From Desulfovibrio sp. Marseille-P6017 (GTDB lineage Bacteria > Bacillota_A > Clostridia > Peptostreptococcales > Peptostreptococcaceae): DNA of 28,713 nt. This document shows positions 22,181 to 28,713 of the stretch, in pieces (the stretch's first letter is position 1; each line of letters starts with the position of its first letter). The stretch covers positions 1 through 28,713 of the forward strand of contig UWOR01000023.1 in NCBI GenBank assembly GCA_900604495.1. The letters run 5' to 3'. The notes beneath the pieces are model-generated. The model was not told where the DNA came from. It ran no database searches and saw only the letters and a list, made by a program, of their open reading frames with translations. A program made the position numbers and the translations under genes.

Positions 22181-23095
22181 TTGGAGATAAGTGTAATAAT
22201 TCCTACAAGAAACGCAGAGATATATATAAAAAATCTATTGGAAAAACTTACAAATCAAAGTAGAAAAGTTAAAGAAATAATAATAATAGATACAGCATCA
22301 AGTGATAACACTAGAAGTATATGTGAAAAATATGACATCGTTAAATTCATGCCGATTAATAATGGTGAATTTGACCATGGTGGAACTAGAAATAGAGCAG
22401 CAAGAGAAGCTACAGGGGATATATTAGTATTTATGACTCAAGATGCTTATCCAGAAAATGAATTCTTTATAGAAGAATTAACTAAAGATCTAGGTAAAAA
22501 TGATATTGTTGCAAGTTATGGAAGACAAAAGCCTAGAGAAGATGCAAATGAAATAGAAAAGTTTGCAAGAAAGTTTAATTACGGTGATACTAATATAATA
22601 AAATCAAAAGAGGATATAGACAGATTAGGAGTTAAAACATTCTTCTTTACAAATGTTTGTTCAGCCTTTTTAACTAAGGAGTTTTGGGAAGTTGATGGAT
22701 TTCCAGAAAAAACAATTATGAATGAAGATATGATAATAGCATCAAAATTAATATTCTCAGACAAGAAGGTTTTATATGCAGCCAACGCATCGGTGGTTCA
22801 CTCTCATAATTATACTTATATGCAACAATTCAAAAGAAATTTTGACGTTGGAGTGGTATTCACTGATAGTAAGGAATACTTCCACGGTATAAAATCGGAG
22901 TCAGAAGGTGTTAAGTTTGTAAAATCAGCTATAAAACACTTAATGGCAAATAACAAATATCTTTTAATACCACACTTAATAGTAGATAGTGGATTTAGAT
23001 TTATAGGATATAAATTAGGTCAAATTTATTATAAAATGCCAATAGGTCTTGTTAAAAAAATGAGTATGCATTCATTTTATTTTGATAATAAATAA
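22181..23095 (+). CDS. GT2 family glycosyltransferase, rhamnosyltransferase-like
   Basis: A 304-residue GT-A enzyme. The chosen start is TTG 22181, six bases after GAGGTG (22169-22174), giving MEISVIIPTRNAE, the normal family N-terminus. A GTG at 22148 would add 11 residues but overlaps the upstream gene and lacks a site. Motifs: IIIDTASSDNT, the rhamnosyltransferase-type FDHGGTRNRAARE, FMTQDAYP in place of the usual DxD, and FPEKTIMNEDMIIASKLI with the catalytic acid. The last 60 residues are amphipathic and may touch the membrane. With complete dTDP-rhamnose genes downstream, dTDP-L-rhamnose is the likeliest donor and the undecaprenyl-linked first sugar the likeliest acceptor (inference). 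Confidence 0.85.
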   Translation: MEISVIIPTRNAEIYIKNLLEKLTNQSRKVKEIIIIDTASSDNTRSICEKYDIVKFMPINNGEFDHGGTRNRAAREATGDILVFMTQDAYPENEFFIEELTKDLGKNDIVASYGRQKPREDANEIEKFARKFNYGDTNIIKSKEDIDRLGVKTFFFTNVCSAFLTKEFWEVDGFPEKTIMNEDMIIASKLIFSDKKVLYAANASVVHSHNYTYMQQFKRNFDVGVVFTDSKEYFHGIKSESEGVKFVKSAIKHLMANNKYLLIPHLIVDSGFRFIGYKLGQIYYKMPIGLVKKMSMHSFYFDNK

Positions 23096-23131
23096 TGATA
23101 TTAAATTTTAAAATATAAATAATTTGTTATT

Positions 23132-23170
23132 AAAATGGATGAGCCTACTAAAGTTCATCCATTTTACTTT
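23132..23170 (+). terminator. Rho-independent terminator after the GT2 gene
   Basis: An 11-bp perfect stem (23132-23142 with 23155-23165), a 12-base loop, and a moderately T-rich tail. It begins 36 bases after the stop. Confidence 0.75.
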
Positions 23171-23187
23171 ATTTAATAAATAAAGTA

Positions 23188-23196
23188 TGTTATAAT
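23188..23196 (+). promoter_or_regulatory. Extended -10 promoter for murJ (second copy) and the rfb genes
   Basis: TGTTATAAT (23188-23196) is a complete extended -10; the -35 region is weak. The transcript would have a leader of about 185 bases. A second TATAAT occurs at 23318-23323, inside an inverted repeat, without a usable -35. Confidence 0.5.
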
Positions 23197-23283
23197 TTCA
23201 TAGTCATAATATAGAATAATATGGCTAAAACAGTCTAAACTTAGATATTTCATATAAATAAAATATTATTATATATAAAAAGG

Positions 23284-23319
23284 TAATAGCTTATAGAATA
23301 AAATAAATTAAAGCTATTA
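23284..23319 (+). promoter_or_regulatory. Inverted repeat in the leader of the murJ-rfb operon
   Basis: TAATAGCTT (23284-23292) and AAGCTATTA (23311-23319) are perfect nine-base arms with an 18-base AT-rich loop. They lie in the long leader before the second murJ. It may be an RNA stem or an operator; no T-tract follows, so a terminator is unlikely. Confidence 0.4.
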
Positions 23320-23388
23320 TAATGGTTAAAATATAATAATGTAATATTTATGTTTATATAAATACAAAAAGGTTAGGAGAATATAAGA

Positions 23389-24933
23389 ATGTCGAAATTA
23401 GCTAAAGCAGCAACTTGGTTAATGTTAGCGACTTTATTGACAAAAATATTAGGGTTTGGAAGAGAAATGGCATTATCATATGTATATGGAACTAATGCTA
23501 TATCAGAAGCATTTGTAGTTGCCTTTTCAATACCAACCATAATTTTTGCAGCAGCAGGGTCAGCTATAGCTACTACATATATACCTATATATTATGAAGT
23601 TGAAAATGAGATAGGTAAAAAAGCTACATTAAAATTTACCAATAATATAGTAAATGTAATTGTAATTATATGTACTATATTATCTATATTAGGGATTATT
23701 TTTACAGAACCATTAGTTAAACTTTTTGCAATAGGGTTTGATGGAGAAAGATTAAAACTAACAGTACAATATACAAGAATATTAATTATGTCTATTCCAT
23801 TTATAGGGTTAAGCTTTATAATGAATGGCTACTTACAAGTTCATAATAATTTTACAGTTCCAGGTTTAGGTAGTTTACCTAAAAATATTATTATTATAGT
23901 TTCAATATTCTTAAGTGCAAAATATAATTCTGTAATAATAGCTATAGGAACATTATTAGGGATAGCATCTGAGTTTTTATTCCAAGTGCCATTTGCAGCT
24001 AAAAATGGATATAAATATAAGCCATTTTTAGATCTTAAAGATGCAAAAATGAAAAAGCTTGTAATATTAATAGCGCCTATATTTGTAGGAATAGCTGTTA
24101 ATCAAATAAATACAATGGTGGATAAAAGTTTAGCATCTACATTACCATTAGGAAGTGTAGCAGCACTTAACTTTGCTAGTAAGTTAAATTCATTTGTAAT
24201 TTCTATATTTATAGTGTCTATAACTGCAGTTGTATACCCACTTATTTCAAGACTATCTGTAGAAAACTCAAAAGAAGACTTTGCACAAGTTGTAGTTAGG
24301 TCAGTAAATAGCATAACACTATTAGTATTACCTGTATCTGTAGGAGCAATAGTTCTTTCTCAACCTATAGTTAGGCTTTTGTTTGAACGTGGGGAATTTA
24401 CAGCACAAGATACAAAGATCACAGCAGTAGCCCTATCATTCTATGCTATTGGATTAATTGGAAGTGGACTAAATGATATACTAACTAAAATATTTTATGC
24501 TTTAAAAGATACTAAGACACCTATGAAATCAGCTATATTAGCTGTTGTTATAAATATATGTCTAAACTTTGCATTAATAAAATATTTAAAACATGCAGGA
24601 TTAGCATTTGCAACAAGTGTAGCTAATATATCAATAGTTATAGTACTTTTTATAGCATTAAAAAAGAAGATAAAAGATTTTGGGCAAAGAAAAATAATAA
24701 TTACATTTATAAAAAGTTTAGTAGCATCTTTAATAATGGGATTTGCTGCATATATGAGTAATAAATATTTAGCTATGCATTTAAGCAGTGATACAATAGG
24801 TCAAGTGATTTCTCTAGGTACATCCGTATTAGTAGGAGCTATAGTATATGGAGTTCTCGTTATACTGTTTAAAATAAGTGAAATAACATATATAATTGAT
24901 ATGGTTAAAGCTAAACTTAAATTAAAAAAATAA
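23389..24933 (+). CDS. murJ: MurJ/MviN-family lipid flippase, second copy
   Basis: A 514-residue, roughly 14-span membrane protein homologous along its whole length to the copy at 3620 (by eye roughly half the residues match), with KILGFGREMALSYVYG, NQINTMVDKSLAS, LLFERGEFT and FYALKDTKTP. It lies between a GT2 gene and the dTDP-rhamnose genes, 25 bases before rfbD, and no Wzx or ABC exporter is seen. It is therefore a good candidate for the flippase of the rhamnose-containing lipid-linked repeat unit, as proposed for MviN in the C. difficile PSII locus. Alternatively it is the lipid II flippase and the other copy serves the polysaccharide. AGGAG precedes ATG 23389. Confidence 0.88.
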   Translation: MSKLAKAATWLMLATLLTKILGFGREMALSYVYGTNAISEAFVVAFSIPTIIFAAAGSAIATTYIPIYYEVENEIGKKATLKFTNNIVNVIVIICTILSILGIIFTEPLVKLFAIGFDGERLKLTVQYTRILIMSIPFIGLSFIMNGYLQVHNNFTVPGLGSLPKNIIIIVSIFLSAKYNSVIIAIGTLLGIASEFLFQVPFAAKNGYKYKPFLDLKDAKMKKLVILIAPIFVGIAVNQINTMVDKSLASTLPLGSVAALNFASKLNSFVISIFIVSITAVVYPLISRLSVENSKEDFAQVVVRSVNSITLLVLPVSVGAIVLSQPIVRLLFERGEFTAQDTKITAVALSFYAIGLIGSGLNDILTKIFYALKDTKTPMKSAILAVVINICLNFALIKYLKHAGLAFATSVANISIVIVLFIALKKKIKDFGQRKIIITFIKSLVASLIMGFAAYMSNKYLAMHLSSDTIGQVISLGTSVLVGAIVYGVLVILFKISEITYIIDMVKAKLKLKK

Positions 24934-24958
24934 AAACATATAATAGGAGGGGCAACTT

Positions 24959-25795
24959 ATGAAAGTAGTAATAACTGGAGCTAAAGGACAACTTGGTTTA
25001 GAATTAAGCAAGCAATTAGCAAATTATAGTGAGTATGAAATCATCGCTACAGATAGAGATGAATTAAATATATTAGATGCAAATCAAGTATCTGAATTTA
25101 TAAGTAAAGAAAATCCTTATGCAGTTATAAACTGTGCAGCACATACAGCTGTAGATTTATGTGAAACAGATGTAGAAAATGCATATAAAATAAATGCATT
25201 AGGACCTAGAAACTTAGCAATTGCTTGTGAAAAGGTAGGGGCAAAGTTTGTACAAGTGTCAACTGATTATGTATTTGATGGAAGTGGAACTAGACCATAT
25301 AGAGAAGATGATGCTACATGCCCTAATTCAATATATGGAACAAGTAAATTAATGGGTGAAGAATTTACTAAACAATTCTGCTTAAAATACTTTATAGTTA
25401 GAACTGCATGGTTATATGGAGAAGGAAATAACTTCGTAAGAACTATGATAAAATTAGCGGAAACTAACAAAGAACTTAACGTTGTAGATGATCAAGTTGG
25501 GAGTCCAACTAGTACAGTAGATTTAGCTAAGGCTATAATAGACTTAATTGGAACTGAATATTATGGAACATATCATGGAACATGTGAAGGACAATGTAGT
25601 TGGTATGATTTCGCTAAGAAGATATTTGAAATAAAAAATATAGATATAAAAGTTAATCCAGTTACTAGTGAAGAATTCAAGAGACCTGCACCAAGACCAG
25701 CATACTCTGTTTTAGATAACTTTATGTTAAAACTAGTAAACTTAAATACATTTAGAAACTGGGAAGAATCTTTAAAAGAATATTTAGAAAAATAA
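24959..25795 (+). CDS. rfbD: dTDP-4-dehydrorhamnose reductase
   Basis: Final step of dTDP-L-rhamnose synthesis: NAD(P)H-dependent reduction of dTDP-4-keto-L-rhamnose. This 278-residue extended SDR has the nucleotide loop TGAKGQLG, NCAAHTAVDLCE, STDYVFDG, and the catalytic YGTSK. VRTAWLYG and VVDDQVGSPTSTVDLA are hallmark RmlD stretches. GGAGGGG precedes ATG 24959. It is the first of four rhamnose genes in the order D-A-C-B with short gaps, forming one operon with murJ. Confidence 0.93.
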   Translation: MKVVITGAKGQLGLELSKQLANYSEYEIIATDRDELNILDANQVSEFISKENPYAVINCAAHTAVDLCETDVENAYKINALGPRNLAIACEKVGAKFVQVSTDYVFDGSGTRPYREDDATCPNSIYGTSKLMGEEFTKQFCLKYFIVRTAWLYGEGNNFVRTMIKLAETNKELNVVDDQVGSPTSTVDLAKAIIDLIGTEYYGTYHGTCEGQCSWYDFAKKIFEIKNIDIKVNPVTSEEFKRPAPRPAYSVLDNFMLKLVNLNTFRNWEESLKEYLEK

Positions 25796-25829
25796 GACAA
25801 AATATTAATTTCATACGAGGAGATAAACA

Positions 25830-26699
25830 ATGAAAGGTATTATATTAGCTGGGGGATCTGGAACAAGATTATACCCAATAACAAAATGTGTATCAAAGCA
25901 AGCTTTACCAATATATGATAAGCCAATGATATATTACCCAATGTCAGTGCTTATGTTATCAGGAATAAGAGATATATTAATAATATCTACACCAAGAGAT
26001 ATAAGTATATTCAAAGAATTATTTGGAAATGGTAGTGAATTAGGATTAAATATAGAATATGCTGTACAAGAGCATCCAAATGGACTTGCAGAAGCATTTA
26101 TAATAGGTGAAGAGTTTATAGGTGATGATAAAGTTGCATTAGTTCTTGGAGATAACATATTCTACGGATATGGATTTACAGAAAGATTAAGAAGAGCTGT
26201 AGAAAGAGATGAAGCAACTATATTTGGATACCAAGTAGCAGATCCAAAAGCTTTTGGAGTTGTTGAATTTGATGAAAACTTTAATGTATTATCAATAGAA
26301 GAAAAGCCAGAAGTGCCTAAGTCAAATTATGCTGTCCCAGGATTATACTTCTATGATAATGATGTAATAGAAATAGCTAAGAATGTAAAACCTTCTGAAA
26401 GAGGAGAGTTAGAAATAACTGCTGTTAATAATGAATATCTAAGAAGAGGGAACTTAAAGGTTGAATTATTTGGAAGAGGAATGGCTTGGCTAGATACAGG
26501 AACTCATAGAGGGTTACTAGAAGCATCTAACTATGTTGAAGCTGTTCAAACTAGACAAGGTTTATATATAGCTTGTTTAGAAGAAATAGCATATAGACAA
26601 GGTTATATAACAAAAGAACAATTATTAGAACTTGCTAAACCACTTATGAAAACTGAGTATGGACAATATTTAGTAAAAGTATCTGAAGAGGTGAAATAA
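25830..26699 (+). CDS. rfbA: Glucose-1-phosphate thymidylyltransferase
   Basis: First step of the pathway: dTTP plus glucose-1-P gives dTDP-glucose. This 289-residue enzyme shows [45 protein letters not shown] with the magnesium aspartate, and [20 protein letters not shown]. Length and motifs are those of the short RmlA type that is feedback-inhibited by dTDP-rhamnose. CGAGGAG lies upstream of ATG 25830. Its last base is the first base of the next start codon (TAATG arrangement), so it is coupled with rfbC. Its substrate comes from the phosphoglucomutase at 19441. Confidence 0.95.
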   Translation: MKGIILAGGSGTRLYPITKCVSKQALPIYDKPMIYYPMSVLMLSGIRDILIISTPRDISIFKELFGNGSELGLNIEYAVQEHPNGLAEAFIIGEEFIGDDKVALVLGDNIFYGYGFTERLRRAVERDEATIFGYQVADPKAFGVVEFDENFNVLSIEEKPEVPKSNYAVPGLYFYDNDVIEIAKNVKPSERGELEITAVNNEYLRRGNLKVELFGRGMAWLDTGTHRGLLEASNYVEAVQTRQGLYIACLEEIAYRQGYITKEQLLELAKPLMKTEYGQYLVKVSEEVK

Positions 26700-27271
26700 T
26701 GGGTAACTTCAATTTTATAGAAACTAAAATAAAAGATTTATATATAATAGAACCTAAAGTATTCGGAGATGAGAGAGGATACTTTATGGAAAGTTATAAT
26801 AGAGAAGCTTTTGTAGAAGCTGGCCTTGATATGGTATTTGTTCAAGATAATGAATCAAAATCTAGAAAAGGTGTTTTAAGAGGAATGCATTTCCAAACAA
26901 AGCACACTCAAGGAAAGCTAGTAAGGGTAACTCAGGGGGCAGTATATGATGTTGCAGTAGATCTAAGAAAAGGATCACCAACTTATGGTCAGTGGGAAGG
27001 AATACTTCTTTCTGCTGAAAATAAAAAGCAATTCTATGTTCCAGAAGGTTTTGCTCATGGATTCTTAGTTGTATCTGATGAAGCAGTATTCAACTACAAA
27101 TGCACAGATTTCTATGCTCCAGAATATGATAGTGGACTTTTATGGAATGACCCAGATGTAGGTATAGAGTGGCCATTAGAAGGTATAGAAGAATTATTAT
27201 TATCTGAAAAAGATAAAAAACAAAAGACATTAAAAGAATTAGATTTACCGTTTGAATATAAAGGAGAGTAA
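26699..27271 (+). CDS. rfbC: dTDP-4-dehydrorhamnose 3,5-epimerase
   Basis: Third step: epimerises dTDP-4-keto-6-deoxyglucose at C3 and C5. A 190-residue cupin of normal length, with ERGYFMESYNREAF, LRGMHFQ carrying the catalytic histidine region, KLVRVTQGAVYDVAVDLRKG, FYVPEGFAHGFLV and YKCTDFYAPEYDSG. The start codon overlaps the rfbA stop, and GAGGTG near the end of rfbA is the binding site. It competes for its substrate with the ketoisomerase-like cupin at 5827. Confidence 0.95.
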   Translation: MGNFNFIETKIKDLYIIEPKVFGDERGYFMESYNREAFVEAGLDMVFVQDNESKSRKGVLRGMHFQTKHTQGKLVRVTQGAVYDVAVDLRKGSPTYGQWEGILLSAENKKQFYVPEGFAHGFLVVSDEAVFNYKCTDFYAPEYDSGLLWNDPDVGIEWPLEGIEELLLSEKDKKQKTLKELDLPFEYKGE

Positions 27272-27276
27272 AGATT

Positions 27277-28299
27277 ATGAAAAAGATATTAGTTACTGGT
27301 GGTGCTGGTTTCATAGGTGGAAATTTTGTTCACTATATGGTTAATAAGTACCCAGAATATATGATAGTAAACTTAGATGCTTTAACTTATGCAGGAAATT
27401 TAGAAACATTAAAACCTGTAGAAGGAAAGCCTAATTACAAGTTTGTAAAAGGGGATATAGCAGATAGAGAATTCATATTTAATCTATTTGAAGAAGAAAA
27501 GTTTGATATAGTTGTTAACTTTGCAGCTGAATCACATGTTGATAGATCTGTGGAAGATCCAGGAATATTCGTTAAAACTAATGTTATAGGAACACAAGTA
27601 TTATTAGATGCATCTAAAGAATTTGGTGTTGAAAGATATCATCAAGTTTCTACTGATGAAGTTTATGGAGATTTACCACTTGATAGACCAGACTTATTCT
27701 TCACAGAAAGTACACCACTTAACCCAAGTTCTCCATACTCAGCATCTAAGGCTAGTTCAGACTTCTTAGTACATGCTTACCAAAGAACATTTGGACTTCC
27801 AGCTACAATATCAAGATGTTCTAATAACTATGGACCATATCATTTCCCAGAGAAGTTAATACCTCTTATGATATCAAGAGCTTTAAATGATGAAAGCCTT
27901 CCAGTTTACGGGAACGGAGAGAACGTAAGAGACTGGTTACATGTTGAAGATCACTGTTCAGCGATAGATTTAATAATACACAAAGGTAAAGTCGGAGAAG
28001 TTTACAACGTAGGTGGACATAATGAAAGAACTAACTTACAAGTTGTAAAAACTATATTAAATGCTTTAGATAAGCCGGAAAGCTTAATATCTTACGTAAC
28101 AGATAGACCAGGACATGACTTAAGATATGCTATAGATCCAACTAAGTTAGAGCAAGAATTAGGATGGAAACCAAAGTATAACTTTGATACTGGTATAGCT
28201 ATGACTATTCAATGGTATTTAGATAATAAAGCTTGGTGGGAAAATATACTATCAGGTGAATATGCTGATTATTACGAAAAAATGTATTCAAATAAATAA
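27277..28299 (+). CDS. rfbB: dTDP-glucose 4,6-dehydratase
   Basis: Second step: converts dTDP-glucose to dTDP-4-keto-6-deoxyglucose, using bound NAD. This 340-residue extended SDR has TGGAGFIGGNFVHYM, AAESHVDRSVEDP, the catalytic STDEVYGDL (Thr-Asp-Glu), SPYSASKASSD with Tyr154 and Lys158, and RCSNNYGPYHFPEKLIPLMI. The C-terminal RPGHDLRYAIDPTKLEQELG is standard. It follows rfbC by five bases. Its product feeds RfbC and, if active, the ketoisomerase-like cupin at 5827. Confidence 0.95.
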   Translation: MKKILVTGGAGFIGGNFVHYMVNKYPEYMIVNLDALTYAGNLETLKPVEGKPNYKFVKGDIADREFIFNLFEEEKFDIVVNFAAESHVDRSVEDPGIFVKTNVIGTQVLLDASKEFGVERYHQVSTDEVYGDLPLDRPDLFFTESTPLNPSSPYSASKASSDFLVHAYQRTFGLPATISRCSNNYGPYHFPEKLIPLMISRALNDESLPVYGNGENVRDWLHVEDHCSAIDLIIHKGKVGEVYNVGGHNERTNLQVVKTILNALDKPESLISYVTDRPGHDLRYAIDPTKLEQELGWKPKYNFDTGIAMTIQWYLDNKAWWENILSGEYADYYEKMYSNK

Positions 28300-28305
28300 T
28301 GAGCC

Positions 28306-28340
28306 TATTAAAGATGATAAGTATTTTATCATCTTTAATA
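28306..28340 (+). terminator. Hairpin after rfbB
   Basis: A perfect 15-bp stem (28306-28320 with 28326-28340) and a five-base loop, followed by TTTTAAGC, a weak T-tract. It may terminate part of the transcription and thin out expression of the next gene. Confidence 0.65.
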
Positions 28341-28384
28341 TTTTAAGCGTAAAATTCTAAAATTAAAATTGGAGGGGGTATAGA

Positions 28385-28713
28385 ATGAATTTTAGCGTAT
28401 CATTAAACCCGTATTATTTATACTCGATAAGTTTATCGTTGATTTTAGTATTGTATAACTTAGGATGGTCTAATTTATATCCAAAGCTTTCAACAGTATC
28501 AATGATATTCTTTATAAGTACAATTATTATATCTATAGTATTAGGGTATTTTTATGATAAAAAATTTGTACAAAAAAAGGTTGATAAAAGAAATCCTTTA
28601 AATATAGGGATTTTAAGTATTTTAATATTATTAGGTAATGTACTAGAATTTATATATGAAGGAGCAATTCCATTTGTAGAAATTGCTATATTAAAAAATG
28701 ACTATGTATATAT
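28385..28713 (+). CDS. N-terminal part of a membrane protein, possible oligosaccharide repeat-unit polymerase (runs off window)
   Basis: An open frame from ATG 28385, with a very strong GGAGGGGG site at 28371-28378, continues to the window end (109 codons seen). It has hydrophobic segments at about residues 10-27, 35-55 and 72-88, then the stretch LEFIYEGAIPFVEI, which recalls the region after the third span in Wzy/O-antigen polymerase-like proteins. Its place after the rhamnose genes in a locus that otherwise lacks a polymerase fits this. It could also be another polytopic glycan protein, since the family cannot be confirmed from the first third. Confidence 0.55.
   Translation, partial: MNFSVSLNPYYLYSISLSLILVLYNLGWSNLYPKLSTVSMIFFISTIIISIVLGYFYDKKFVQKKVDKRNPLNIGILSILILLGNVLEFIYEGAIPFVEIAILKNDYVY

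Overview
The window reads as a chromosomal segment of a very AT-rich Gram-positive anaerobe, most likely a member of the Peptostreptococcaceae (the Clostridioides / Paraclostridium / Romboutsia neighbourhood). The grounds are the AT-rich coding style, strong GGAGG-type ribosome binding sites, the YvrJ / DUF2922 / DUF1659 trio, and a polysaccharide locus with a MurJ-type flippase and an LCP ligase that recalls the C. difficile PSII locus. The genus assignment is inference.

Almost everything here builds cell-surface polysaccharide. From 1 to 5164 lie the end of a possible sialyl- or other glycosyltransferase, a CMP-sialic-acid-type synthetase, a sodium:solute symporter like sialic acid transporters, an acyltransferase broken by two frameshifts, and a first MurJ flippase. 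After a 660-base gap comes a small cassette (5827-8123): a WxcM/FdtA-type sugar ketoisomerase, an unassigned GT-B glycosyltransferase and mannose-6-phosphate isomerase.

From 8217 to 11877 there is a prophage remnant: an XRE repressor facing a rightward set of a phage replication protein, a DnaB-like helicase with a damaged Walker A motif, a Mor-family regulator and an orphan protein resembling only the tail of YqaJ-type recombinases. No integrase, structural gene or att site was seen. A small membrane protein on the minus strand (11951-12289) closes this island.

From 12478 onward is the nucleotide-sugar and export part: galE (first copy), a small-multidrug-export family membrane protein, galU (first copy), galE (second copy), an LCP ligase, the convergent trio DUF1659-DUF2922-YvrJ, galU (second copy), an alpha-phosphoglucomutase, a priming undecaprenyl-phosphate sugar transferase, a GT2 rhamnosyltransferase-like enzyme, a second MurJ flippase, the dTDP-L-rhamnose genes in the order rfbD-rfbA-rfbC-rfbB, and the start of a membrane protein that may be the repeat-unit polymerase. 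The inferred flow is: glucose-6-P to glucose-1-P (phosphoglucomutase), then UDP-Glc (GalU), UDP-Gal (GalE) and dTDP-rhamnose (RfbABCD); priming on undecaprenyl phosphate; extension by glycosyltransferases; flipping by the second MurJ; and attachment to peptidoglycan by the LCP protein.

The points most worth following up are a promoter architecture shared by three separate transcription units (GACA, 21 bases, TAWAAT), the YvrJ trio of unknown function inside the wall-polysaccharide locus, the Gly-to-Arg change in the helicase Walker A motif, the orphan YqaJ tail with extreme codon bias, and the doubling of MurJ, GalU and GalE. No tRNA, rRNA, CRISPR array or insertion sequence was recognised.
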